A stretch of 64,000 nucleotides of DNA from Martelella sp. HB161492 (GTDB lineage: Bacteria; Pseudomonadota; Alphaproteobacteria; Rhizobiales; Rhizobiaceae), in the NCBI RefSeq assembly GCF_013184775.1, contig NZ_JAATVV010000011.1, forward strand, positions 62,001 through 126,000, in the 5' to 3' direction. The translations under genes and the position numbers were made by a program. The notes under the pieces were generated by a model, which was not told the origin of the DNA, made no database searches, and saw only the letters and a list, made by a program, of their open reading frames with translations. Of the stretch, positions 18,463 to 27,290 are shown one piece after another (position 1 is the stretch's first letter; each line of letters begins with the position of its first letter).

Positions 18463-21400
18463 GATCTTTGCCAGCTTCGACATGATGATGGCCGCCTGGC
18501 CGAGACGCTTTTGCGGCGTCGGCAGGTCGCGGTTGAAATAGACGCTCTGATCGGCGCGGATCTTGGTCGACACGCTTTCCGAAGCGATCAGCTGCACCAG
18601 CCCGGCCGGATTCGGGAATTCGGCATTGCGGAACTGGACGACAACGCCCTTTGGCCCGGCATCGAGCTTTTCGACATTGGCGATGCGGCAGAGCGACTTG
18701 ATATAGACCACCTTCAGCAGTGACTGCAGCTCTTCCGGCATTGGCCCGAAACGGTCGATCATCTCGGCGCCGAAAGCATCGATGTCGCGCGCGTCCGACA
18801 ATTCGCCGAGCCGGCGGTAAAGCCCCATGCGCAGATTGATATCCGGCACATAATGTTCCGGGATCATCACCGATGTGCCGAGCGCGATCTGCGGCGACCA
18901 GTCGGCGGAGCCGAAATCCTCATCACCCTTGGCTTCGGCCACGGCTTCTTCCAGCATCTGCTGATAGAGCTCAAAGCCGACTTCCTTGATATGGCCAGAC
19001 TGCTCCTCGCCGAGCAGATTGCCCGCCCCACGAATATCCAGATCGTGGCTTGCCAGCTGGAAACCGGCGCCAAGCGTGTCGAGCGACTGCAATACCTTCA
19101 GCCGGCGCTCGGCCGTATCGGTAAGCTTCTTCTTCACCGGCAGGGTGAAGAGCGCAAAGGCGCGGATCTTGGAACGGCCGACACGGCCACGCAGCTGATA
19201 GAGCTGAGCGAGACCGAACATATCGGCGCGGTGCACGACCAGCGTATTGGCGGTCGGCACATCGAGGCCCGATTCGACAATGGTGGTCGACAGCAGCACA
19301 TCATACTGGCCGTCATAAAAGGCATTCATGATGTCTTCGAGTTCACCGGCGGCCATCTGGCCATGGGCAACCGCGACCTTCAGCTCCGGCGCATTCTCGC
19401 TCAGGAAGTCCTGAACCTCGGCCAGATCAGCCAGACGCGGGCAGACATAGAAACTCTGGCCGCCGCGATAATGCTCGCGCATCAGCGTCTCGCGAATCAC
19501 CAGCGGATCGAAGGGGGAGATGAAGGTTCTGACCGCCATGCGGTCGACCGGCGGGGTGGTGATCAGCGACAACTCGCGAACGCCGGTCATGGCGAGCTGC
19601 AGCGTGCGCGGGATCGGCGTTGCCGACAGCGTCAGCACATGAACATCGCTCTTCAGCTCCTTCAGCCGTTCCTTATGCTTGACGCCGAAATGCTGCTCCT
19701 CGTCGATGATCAGCAGGCCGAGATTGGCAAATTTGATCGATGACCCAAGCAGCGCATGGGTGCCGACCACCACGTCGAGCTTGCCATCGGCGAGATCCTT
19801 CTTGGTCTGCGCCAGCGCCTTGCCGGATACCAGGCGCGAGGCTTGGGCAAGCTTGATCGGCAGCCCGCGAAAGCGCTCGGCGAAGGTCTTGTAGTGCTGG
19901 CGGGCCAGAAGCGTCGTCGGCACGACGACGGCAACCTGCACGCCGTTCATGGCGGCAACAAAGGCAGCGCGCAACGCGACTTCCGTCTTGCCGAAGCCGA
20001 CATCGCCGCAGACGAGCCGGTCCATAGGCCGGCCGGCGGCAAGATCTTCCCGCACCGATTCGATCGCGTTGAACTGGTCTTCCGTTTCCTCATAGGGGAA
20101 ACGGGCGGCAAATTCGTCGTAAAGACCTTCCGTGGTCGTCAGGGCCGGCGCCGAGCGCGTCGTCCGCTTGGCGGCAATGGCAATCAGCTGATCGGCCATA
20201 TCCAGCAGCCGCTTCTTCAGCCGTGCCTTCTTCGCCTGCCAGGCACCGCCACCCAGCCGGTCAAGCGGTGCTTCGGTGCCTTCCGCGCCATAGCGCGACA
20301 GAAGCTCGATATTTTCGACTGGCAGAAACAGCTTTGCCTCATCGGCATAATGCAGTTCGAGGCAGTCACGCGGTGCGCCTGCCGCCTCAATGGTGCGCAG
20401 GCCGACAAAACGGCCAATACCGTGCTCGACATGGACGACCAGAACGCCCTCTTCGAGACCGGAGACTTCCGAGATGAAATCGGCCGCACGCTTGCGCCGT
20501 TTCGACTTGCGGATCAGGCGATCGCCGAGAATATCCTGCTCGCCGATGATGACGAGATCGCCGGTCGCAAAACCCGCTTCAAGATTGAGAACAGCACTCG
20601 CCGCCTCGCCCTTGTCGAGACGCTTCATATCCTTCAGCGCCTTGACCGGCTTGATCCGCTCAAGCCCGTGTTCCTGCAATACCTGCAACAATCGGTCGAG
20701 CGAACCCTCCGACCAGCCGGTAATCAGCACTTTCGCGCCATCGGAGCGCTTTTCGGCGATGTGCTTCACGGCCTGTTCGAACACATTGACGCGTGGCTCG
20801 CCTTCCGCTGCCGGTGCATCGCTCTTGACCGCCCAGCGTGGGCCGGCATGGGCCTCAACGGACAGAACCGGTTTGCCGAGTGATGATGGCTCGTTGAAGG
20901 GCGACAGCCGGATCGAACCACGCGAATCAAGGCCCGCGCCAAACTGGCCGTCGCTGAGATAGGCAAGCTCGGGCGGAACCGGCTTATAGGGAGCCGCCTG
21001 ACCGACCGATCCTGCGGTCAGATTTTCTGCGCGTGCACTGTAATAGTCGCGGATCAGCGTATAGCGCTCGGCGGCAGCTTCGCGGGCGGTGTGATCACAA
21101 AGAAGGGTGAAATCATCGAGATAATCAAACATCGTCTCGAGATTTTCATAGAAAAGCGGCAGCCAGTGCTCCATGCCGGCATAACGCCGGCCTTCGGAAA
21201 TCGCCTGATAGAGTGCGTCATCGCGATTGGCGGCGCCGAACATGCTGAGATAGTTCTTGCGGAAGCGCGAAATGGTCTCATCGCTCAGCGCCACTTCACT
21301 CATGGCATTCAGTTCCAGCGACGTGACCGTACCGGTGGATCGCTGACTTGCCGGATCAAAGGCACGGATGCTTTCCAGCGTATCGCCGAAGAAATCCAGC

Positions 21401-21954
21401 CGGACGCCATTTTCGGATCCCGGCACGAAAATATCGAGAATACCGCCTCTGACAGCAAATTCGCCCACCTCACGCACGGTCGGGACACGTTCAAAACCCG
21501 CCTGACCCAGCCGGTAGATGATCGTGTCCATCGAGATCACCTGACCGGCGCGGGCCGAAAGGCCAAGCGTCTTGACGATCTCGGCCGGCGGCAGTTTCTG
21601 CAGCATGGCGTTGACGGTGACCAGCAGGATCATCGGATAGGGCTTTTGCCGCCGCATGGCGAGCGCCGAAAGCGTCGACAGCCGTTCTGCGGCCGTTGCA
21701 GAGCCCGGAGACACCCGGTCATAGGGCAGGCAGTCCCAGGCTGGCAGCCGCATCACCGGGATGTCCGGTGCAACGAAGGACAGCATCTGCTCGAAATCGG
21801 CAATCCGCTGCCCGTCAGACATGACAAAGGCGACGGCTTTTCCGGCGCGCGCCATTTCGGCCAGAACAAGCGGTTCAGTGCCAGGCACGGCATTGGCAAT
21901 GGTAACGGCTCCGGTCAGGCCATCGAGTTTTTTCGGGTTAAATCCGGCGATCAT
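18451..21954 (-). CDS. mfd: Transcription-repair coupling factor
   Basis: The 1167-residue protein removes RNA polymerase stalled at DNA lesions and recruits UvrA. The N-terminal UvrB-homology region (about 1-350) includes LPAWDCLPYDRVSP. The CarD-like RNAP-interacting domain (about 500-570) contains VVHVEHGIGRFVGL. Superfamily 2 helicase motors carry Walker A CGDVGFGKTEVALR, box II DEEQHFG, TATPIPRTL and QLRGRVGR. The C-terminal autoinhibitory TRCF domain ends near residue 1150. Length is normal. It lies 11 bp after sdhE on the same strand and is probably co-transcribed. Confidence 0.98.
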   Translation of the reverse strand: MIAGFNPKKLDGLTGAVTIANAVPGTEPLVLAEMARAGKAVAFVMSDGQRIADFEQMLSFVAPDIPVMRLPAWDCLPYDRVSPGSATAAERLSTLSALAMRRQKPYPMILLVTVNAMLQKLPPAEIVKTLGLSARAGQVISMDTIIYRLGQAGFERVPTVREVGEFAVRGGILDIFVPGSENGVRLDFFGDTLESIRAFDPASQRSTGTVTSLELNAMSEVALSDETISRFRKNYLSMFGAANRDDALYQAISEGRRYAGMEHWLPLFYENLETMFDYLDDFTLLCDHTAREAAAERYTLIRDYYSARAENLTAGSVGQAAPYKPVPPELAYLSDGQFGAGLDSRGSIRLSPFNEPSSLGKPVLSVEAHAGPRWAVKSDAPAAEGEPRVNVFEQAVKHIAEKRSDGAKVLITGWSEGSLDRLLQVLQEHGLERIKPVKALKDMKRLDKGEAASAVLNLEAGFATGDLVIIGEQDILGDRLIRKSKRRKRAADFISEVSGLEEGVLVVHVEHGIGRFVGLRTIEAAGAPRDCLELHYADEAKLFLPVENIELLSRYGAEGTEAPLDRLGGGAWQAKKARLKKRLLDMADQLIAIAAKRTTRSAPALTTTEGLYDEFAARFPYEETEDQFNAIESVREDLAAGRPMDRLVCGDVGFGKTEVALRAAFVAAMNGVQVAVVVPTTLLARQHYKTFAERFRGLPIKLAQASRLVSGKALAQTKKDLADGKLDVVVGTHALLGSSIKFANLGLLIIDEEQHFGVKHKERLKELKSDVHVLTLSATPIPRTLQLAMTGVRELSLITTPPVDRMAVRTFISPFDPLVIRETLMREHYRGGQSFYVCPRLADLAEVQDFLSENAPELKVAVAHGQMAAGELEDIMNAFYDGQYDVLLSTTIVESGLDVPTANTLVVHRADMFGLAQLYQLRGRVGRSKIRAFALFTLPVKKKLTDTAERRLKVLQSLDTLGAGFQLASHDLDIRGAGNLLGEEQSGHIKEVGFELYQQMLEEAVAEAKGDEDFGSADWSPQIALGTSVMIPEHYVPDINLRMGLYRRLGELSDARDIDAFGAEMIDRFGPMPEELQSLLKVVYIKSLCRIANVEKLDAGPKGVVVQFRNAEFPNPAGLVQLIASESVSTKIRADQSVYFNRDLPTPQKRLGQAAIIMSKLAKIAGA

Positions 21955-21965
21955 GTCGTGTCGTA

Positions 21966-22265
21966 TCAGACTTTCACCACCGGATCGAAATCCGGCTTGT
22001 AGGCTGCAATTTCTTGAAAGAGCGGGATCTGCAGATGTTCCGGCACGGGTCTCGCGCCATTGATCCAGTTGATCAGATCATTGTCCTCTTCGGCCATGAT
22101 CATCTCGAAGAGATCGAGCGTCGCCTCGTCCATGGTCTCAAGCCGTTCTTCGGCAAACTGGCCGAGGATCAGGTCCATCTCGCGGATACCGCGATGCCAG
22201 CAGCGAAAAAGCATGCGGCGGCGGCGCGGCTCGAGATCGGCACTGGTGCGTTTCAACCCTGTCAT
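21966..22265 (-). CDS. sdhE: FAD assembly factor SdhE (succinate dehydrogenase flavinylation)
   Basis: The 99-residue protein belongs to the SdhE/Sdh5 (DUF339) family, which helps attach FAD covalently to SdhA. The hallmark is RRRRMLFRCWHRGIREMD near residues 14-31, the RGxxE-type surface in a five-helix bundle. The start at 22265 is an ATG with GGGAAGG 8 nt upstream; an in-frame TTG 6 nt earlier is not preferred. It precedes mfd by 11 bp and is divergent from recG, an arrangement common in rhizobia. Confidence 0.92.
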   Translation of the reverse strand: MTGLKRTSADLEPRRRRMLFRCWHRGIREMDLILGQFAEERLETMDEATLDLFEMIMAEEDNDLINWINGARPVPEHLQIPLFQEIAAYKPDFDPVVKV

Positions 22266-22358
22266 GTTCAAAACCTTCCCTGTTGGAATTCTCTATATCG
22301 TCTCGTTTCGCGCTTGTCAGCCTTGTCAAAAGCGTCTTGTCAGTCCATTTGAATATCC

Positions 22359-24464
22359 ATGCGTCCGGCTTTGCTCGATCCACTCTTTGCGCCCGTCACC
22401 AGCCTCACCGGTATCGGGCCGAAACTCGCCAAGCTCATCGCCCGGCTCACCGGTCGCGAGGATGAGGACGATTGCCGTATCATCGACCTTCTGTTTCATG
22501 CCCCTTCCGGGGTGATTGACAGGCGCCTGCAGCCTGGCATTGCCTATCTGCCGGAGGGCGCCATCGTCACGGTGCGCGGTTTCGTCGACCGGCATCAGCC
22601 CGCGCCTGCGCGCTCCAATGCGCCCTATCGCGTCTATATTCACGATGAAACCGGCGAACTTGCATTGACCTTTTTCCATTCCAAGGCCGACTGGCTGGAA
22701 AAAAGTCTGCCCCTTGGCCAAGAGGTGCTCGTCAGCGGCAAGGCGGAATGGTTCAACGGCCGCCCCTCCATGGTTCATCCCGACCATATGGTTCCCGCCG
22801 AAAAGGCCGACAGCCTGCCGGTTGTCGAAGCGGTCTATCCGCTGACGGCCGGGCTTTCCGCCAAGCTGCTTAACCGCGCGATCGAGGCGGCCCTGCCGCG
22901 GCTGCCGGATTTCCCCGAATGGATTGATCCGACCGTGGTGAAGCAGCAGGGCTTTCCGGTCATCCGCGCGGCGATTGAAAGCCTGCACAACCCACGCGAT
23001 GAGACCGATATCACCTTCGAAGCACCGGCCCGCCGCAGGCTCGCCTATGATGAGTTTCTCGCCGGCCAGCTGTCGCTGGCGCTGGTGCGTCAGCGCATGC
23101 GCAAGATCCCCGGCCGCCCGGTGCACGCATCCGGCATGCTGTCAGGACGGGTGCGCGCTGCCCTGCCCTTCGCACTGACCGCCGGGCAGGAAGATGCCAT
23201 TACGGCCATTCTTGCCGATATGCGCAAGCCGGAGCGCATGCTGCGCATGCTGCAGGGCGATGTCGGCGCCGGCAAGACAGTGGTGGCGCTGATGGCCATG
23301 CTGGCGGTTGTCGAAGATGGTGGTCAGGCGGTGATCATGGCACCGACGGAAATTCTGGCGCGCCAGCATTTCGAAAGCATCTCCGCACTGGCGGAAAAGG
23401 CGGGCGTCGGCGTGGCGCTGCTGACCGGAAAGACCAAGGCACGCGAGCGCCGCGACATTGCCGAGCGCTTGACAACGGGCGATGCAAAGATCGTCATCGG
23501 CACCCATGCATTGTTTCAGGACAATGTTGACTATGCCGATCTCAGGCTGGTGATCGTCGACGAGCAACATCGGTTCGGCGTCCATCAGCGCCTGAAACTC
23601 GCAGCCAAGGGCGCCTCGCCGCACCTCTTGGTGATGACGGCAACACCGATTCCGCGCACGCTGGTACTGGCAGCCTTCGGCGACATGGATGTGTCGAAGC
23701 TGACCGAAAAACCGGCGGGTCGCAAACCCATCACCACGGTCACCATTCCCTCGGAGCGTCTCGGTGATATCGTCCAGCGTCTGCGCGCTGCGATTGCCGA
23801 CGGCAAGAAGGCCTACTGGATCTGCCCGCTGGTGGAAGAATCCGAAGTCGTTGATCTCATTTCGGCGGAAGAACGCTTCCAGACACTGGCCAGGGCATTT
23901 GGTGCCGCCCATGTCGGGCTGATCCATGGCCGCATGGCAACAGCCGAGAAAGAGGCGGCGATGGAGGACTTCAAGGCCGGGCGGACGCGGCTTCTGGTGG
24001 CAACCACGGTGGTCGAGGTCGGCGTTGATGTGCCCGATGCGACGATCATGGTGATTGAACATGCCGAACGCTTCGGCCTTGCGCAATTGCATCAGCTGCG
24101 CGGCCGTGTCGGACGCGGCGACGAGGCCTCAACCTGCATTCTGCTCTACAAGGGACCGCTGGGAAAGGTCGGCAAGGCGCGGCTGAAGATCATGCGCGAC
24201 AGCAATGATGGCTTCCGCATTGCCGAGGAAGATCTGAAACTGCGCGGCGAAGGCGAGTTACTCGGCACACGCCAGTCCGGCATTCCGGGCTTTCGCTTTG
24301 CAAGCCTTGAGGCGCATGCCGATCTCCTGGAGATTGCGCGCAAGGATGCCGCCTATCTCGTCAGCAAGGATCCACAGCTTACCGGCAGTCGCGGCGAGGC
24401 CCTGCGGGTTCTGCTGTATCTCTTCCGCCGCGATGAGGCGATCCGCTATCTCAATGCCGGATAG
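22359..24464 (+). CDS. recG: ATP-dependent DNA helicase RecG
   Basis: The 701-residue superfamily 2 helicase remodels stalled forks and branch-migrates Holliday junctions. The N-terminal wedge/OB domain begins SLTGIGPKLAKLI. Motor motifs are Walker A QGDVGAGKTVVALMA (about 304-318), box II DEQHRFG (about 407-413), TATPIPRTL and the QLRGRVGRG motif. A TRG-hairpin region follows before the C-terminus. Length is typical for the family. It is divergently transcribed from sdhE, with a 93-bp shared promoter region. Confidence 0.97.
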   Translation: MRPALLDPLFAPVTSLTGIGPKLAKLIARLTGREDEDDCRIIDLLFHAPSGVIDRRLQPGIAYLPEGAIVTVRGFVDRHQPAPARSNAPYRVYIHDETGELALTFFHSKADWLEKSLPLGQEVLVSGKAEWFNGRPSMVHPDHMVPAEKADSLPVVEAVYPLTAGLSAKLLNRAIEAALPRLPDFPEWIDPTVVKQQGFPVIRAAIESLHNPRDETDITFEAPARRRLAYDEFLAGQLSLALVRQRMRKIPGRPVHASGMLSGRVRAALPFALTAGQEDAITAILADMRKPERMLRMLQGDVGAGKTVVALMAMLAVVEDGGQAVIMAPTEILARQHFESISALAEKAGVGVALLTGKTKARERRDIAERLTTGDAKIVIGTHALFQDNVDYADLRLVIVDEQHRFGVHQRLKLAAKGASPHLLVMTATPIPRTLVLAAFGDMDVSKLTEKPAGRKPITTVTIPSERLGDIVQRLRAAIADGKKAYWICPLVEESEVVDLISAEERFQTLARAFGAAHVGLIHGRMATAEKEAAMEDFKAGRTRLLVATTVVEVGVDVPDATIMVIEHAERFGLAQLHQLRGRVGRGDEASTCILLYKGPLGKVGKARLKIMRDSNDGFRIAEEDLKLRGEGELLGTRQSGIPGFRFASLEAHADLLEIARKDAAYLVSKDPQLTGSRGEALRVLLYLFRRDEAIRYLNAG

Positions 24465-24910
24465 GGCACCACGTGCCAGCACGGAGGCCGGCTTTTCGCC
24501 AGTCCGATGCGCATGGCGAAGGATCGTGAACACGACAGGTCATTAACCGCCAGGACCGCCCTTCGTCTGCGTTTATCGAATTTCAGCCAGTTCTGGTCCG
24601 GAAGCCAGTTTCCCGAGACATCAAGCGACGCGCCACGACGTCCTATCATCAAAGCCAGTCAAAGTACGCGCTACAGCAAGAAGCAGTCAGCCCCGGAGAA
24701 CGCTTGATGCGGAAATACACCGCCGCCACGACACATAACAAACACCACAAACTTAACACGCAATATAAATTGCTATTTAATTGTAATACATAATTTTAAT
24801 TCACTCGACTCGACCAATTTCACGTGCGAAAAGCCGAAAATCGGTCGAATAAACCTATATAGACGTAATTTTATATCAATATAAACCTACCGGCCGACCA
24901 ACCAGGAGCG
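24465..24910. other. AT-rich intergenic leader with no gene seen
   Basis: The first 250 bp resemble the surrounding GC-rich DNA. From about 24715 to 24895 composition falls sharply, with many A/T runs including a stretch at 24765-24800. I see no convincing ORF, tRNA, insertion-sequence end or tts-box. The AT-rich block ends at the start of an orphan gene and probably contains its promoter. The composition break suggests that the block and the following gene were acquired together. Confidence 0.6.
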
Positions 24911-26662
24911 ATGACCGCATCGTCAGGGAAGGCTATGGGTATATCTTCGAAAATCGACCACCTGAAACTCGCCGCTGCAAACTTCATAGAAGCGGCTCCG
25001 CAGAAGATCATTCATGGCGTCCTGCCGGGACAGAAGCTCGCATCGAAAAAGGCCACGTCAGATGCAAGGAATGGCGCATTCCCTGACGAGAACATTCGGG
25101 CGCTTCTCGGCGCCAGTATTGCGCCGAAGACAGCCAAGCGATATCGCAAGCAGGTTCAGGTTGACGGTGTCGGCAAAATCGTGTCGCTGATGCAAGACAA
25201 GCTGAGCAAACGCGATATTGAATTCTTGGTGAAAAGCCGTATTCGACCGCTCAGCGAAACACCGACCGTTCAGCAATACAAGATGCTGACTCCGGGCGAA
25301 GCGCTTGTTGACCTGGCCGCCATGCTGAGCACAAGCGCAAATCATTCACAACAGAAAAGCGATACAGAGCGGGCCATCAAGACCATGTGGCTCGATGGCA
25401 CTGCCGGGCGTGAGGCCGTTCCCTGGCTCGCCGCAAAGGCAAAACAGACCCTGGGCGAGAACGATCACAGCCTTTCCTCGAAGATTGACAGGGTCGTGCA
25501 GAACCTGGAGCCGGGCTTCTTCCAGACGCGGCGGAACGACGGCTATTATTCACGCCTTTTCGACACGGAGCTTGCCAGATACATCGTCGATAACCCAAGC
25601 GATGGCGTGTTGAAGACACGCGATCGGGTCGCTACGTATTTGCATGAAGTGCTGGATGGACTGAGCGAGGCCAAAAGAAAAGATTTGTGCAGCGACGTCG
25701 CAAGCATGATGTTGACGGATCCGCCTTCATGGCGCGCCAACATTGCCAGCGCAGTCGCCTTTCAGACAAAGCCGGACCCAACGGCATTAAGAAACATGAT
25801 AGACGATCGGGGACAGTATTCCTTCCCGCTAGTTCTGCATGTCGCCGTCAAAATGATGGCCAGTCCAATTTTCGGAACGCCCGAAACCGATTCAGCGAGC
25901 GTAGTATACGCAAAGGTCATCTATCCACAAAAGCAGCTGCGACAATCCACGGTGAAAGATCCGAAGAAGTATGAGGTCAGCCTGCCGGGTGCAGGGAAGG
26001 ATGCAGGCAATCAGGGTGTGAACGAAGATGCCGACATTGGTGATCCCTCTTCCGCTCACATTGGTTATCCCTCTTCTGCTCAACCTTTCAGACGGACAGG
26101 CATCCGCTTAGCCTATCAGGAGGACCGTCGGGAAAAGCCTGAAAGTCAGATCGGCCTCGGCGAGCGCCCGCTGGATCGGAGAATTCTTCAGCCAGCAGAC
26201 ACAGGCCTGTCCCCCCACGATGCCATCGCCCTCACGCATGAAAGACCGATCGCAGAAGGAATTTCAGGGTCTTCCAACCTGTTGGAGTTTGCCTTCAGAA
26301 TGTTTAGGGAAAAAGATCCGACCTTCCCCGTCGAAGAGGCGCGGCTTGCGACAGCCGCTTGGCTCACTTTTAGTGGCGGGCATTCATTCAATGAAGCCTA
26401 TTCGGTTTTCAACCTCCCGGCCGGCAATGGCAGCTCCCTGAAACCGGAAACATTTTCTCCGATCTCCTTCAATCGCCTCGCAGAGACGAGTGACCTTGCA
26501 GCACGGGCCGTAAACCACGCCTATCAGCAGATAATCGACAGGTCGCAGGAGCTGGCTGGTCTCGAACTCAGCGCCGCTAACGGGCCGAGACGTTCACGCA
26601 CCGCGCGTCTATTTGGACGCATAAGGACGCGCAAACCAATTGAGCCTGAGCAAAAGATCTGA
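24911..26662 (+). CDS. Hypothetical protein, effector-like, unrecognised family
   Basis: I do not recognise this 583-residue protein. It has no signal peptide or membrane segment and reads as mostly alpha-helical and hydrophilic. A low-complexity linker at about 355-430 contains a duplicated octapeptide (IGDPSSAH/IGYPSSAQ). A better-structured C-terminal segment (about 455-560) includes WLTFSGGHSFNEAYSVFN. The last 25 residues are arginine-rich (RRSRTARLFGRIRTRK), resembling in general character the basic C-terminal signals of type IV secretion substrates. Codon use is more A/T-rich than in recG or glmS, and the leader is AT-rich, both suggesting horizontal transfer. AGGAG lies only 2 nt before the ATG; a second ATG at 24935 is an alternative. 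A secreted effector or toxin is a guess. Confidence 0.7.
   Translation: MTASSGKAMGISSKIDHLKLAAANFIEAAPQKIIHGVLPGQKLASKKATSDARNGAFPDENIRALLGASIAPKTAKRYRKQVQVDGVGKIVSLMQDKLSKRDIEFLVKSRIRPLSETPTVQQYKMLTPGEALVDLAAMLSTSANHSQQKSDTERAIKTMWLDGTAGREAVPWLAAKAKQTLGENDHSLSSKIDRVVQNLEPGFFQTRRNDGYYSRLFDTELARYIVDNPSDGVLKTRDRVATYLHEVLDGLSEAKRKDLCSDVASMMLTDPPSWRANIASAVAFQTKPDPTALRNMIDDRGQYSFPLVLHVAVKMMASPIFGTPETDSASVVYAKVIYPQKQLRQSTVKDPKKYEVSLPGAGKDAGNQGVNEDADIGDPSSAHIGYPSSAQPFRRTGIRLAYQEDRREKPESQIGLGERPLDRRILQPADTGLSPHDAIALTHERPIAEGISGSSNLLEFAFRMFREKDPTFPVEEARLATAAWLTFSGGHSFNEAYSVFNLPAGNGSSLKPETFSPISFNRLAETSDLAARAVNHAYQQIIDRSQELAGLELSAANGPRRSRTARLFGRIRTRKPIEPEQKI
26036..26083 (+). repeat. 24-bp tandem duplication (two copies) inside the orphan gene
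   Basis: Units 26036-26059 and 26060-26083 differ at only three positions (G/T, C/T, C/A) and encode eight-residue repeats I-G-[DY]-P-S-S-A-[HQ]. The duplication lies in the low-complexity linker and keeps the frame. Confidence 0.85.
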
Positions 26663-26714
26663 ACCGCCCGATGTTCCAAGGCCTCTCCGCTTCTCGCTGA
26701 AACGTCAGAGCGAT

Positions 26715-27215
26715 CTAGATTTCGCCGAAAAAGGCCTTGTGAAAGGCAACCTCACCTTTGGGGAGCTCGCCCTCAAAGGGAAGCGCCAGCAGGTTTTCCG
26801 CCGGCACACCCATATGGGTGATCTGCGGTTCGGAGCGAAAGCCGAAACGGTGATAGAAGCCCGGATCACCGACAAGGATCGCCCCATTGGCTCCCGTGTC
26901 GCGCAGCAACTCCAGCCCACCAAGCATCAGCGCCGTTCCGATACCCTTGCCCTGATAGTCCGGATGGACGGCGAGCGGGCCGACGCCGTACCAGCCTTCC
27001 GTTCCGTCCGCAAAGCCGACCGGCGAAAAGGCGACGTGGCCGACCGGCATATCATATTCCTCGGCCACCAGCGCCAGTGACAGGGCGCCGGCCTTGCGCA
27101 GCCGCTTGATGATGGCCGGCTCGCTGCCATCACTGTGGGGATGGCCGTAAAATGCCTTGGCGACAAGCGGATAGATCGCGTCGACATCCTCGGCACGCTC
27201 ACGGCGTATGATCAT
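26715..27215 (-). CDS. GNAT-family N-acetyltransferase
   Basis: The 166-residue protein has the GNAT core. Motif A is VGPLAVHPDYQGKGIGTALM (about 80-99), which contains the acetyl-CoA pyrophosphate loop Q-x-x-G-x-G. A C-terminal segment with DPGFYHRFGF resembles the YhbS subgroup. The ATG at 27215 has GGGAGG about 8 nt upstream; an in-frame TTG at 27233 is not preferred. Substrate is unknown: YhbS-like proteins are usually annotated as putative acyltransferases. It lies 75 bp after glmS on the same strand and may be read with it. Confidence 0.88.
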   Translation of the reverse strand: MIIRRERAEDVDAIYPLVAKAFYGHPHSDGSEPAIIKRLRKAGALSLALVAEEYDMPVGHVAFSPVGFADGTEGWYGVGPLAVHPDYQGKGIGTALMLGGLELLRDTGANGAILVGDPGFYHRFGFRSEPQITHMGVPAENLLALPFEGELPKGEVAFHKAFFGEI

Positions 27216-27290
27216 CACTCCATCCTCCCTCAATGCTGCGGCGAGGGCATCAAGCCTCCCGCAGGCACGCTGCCCTGTCTCTGACGATTG

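Noticed and set aside
24700-24910. A tts-box or vir-box in front of the orphan gene
   Set aside because: I could not match either motif in the AT-rich leader by eye, so no secretion-system regulation is claimed.
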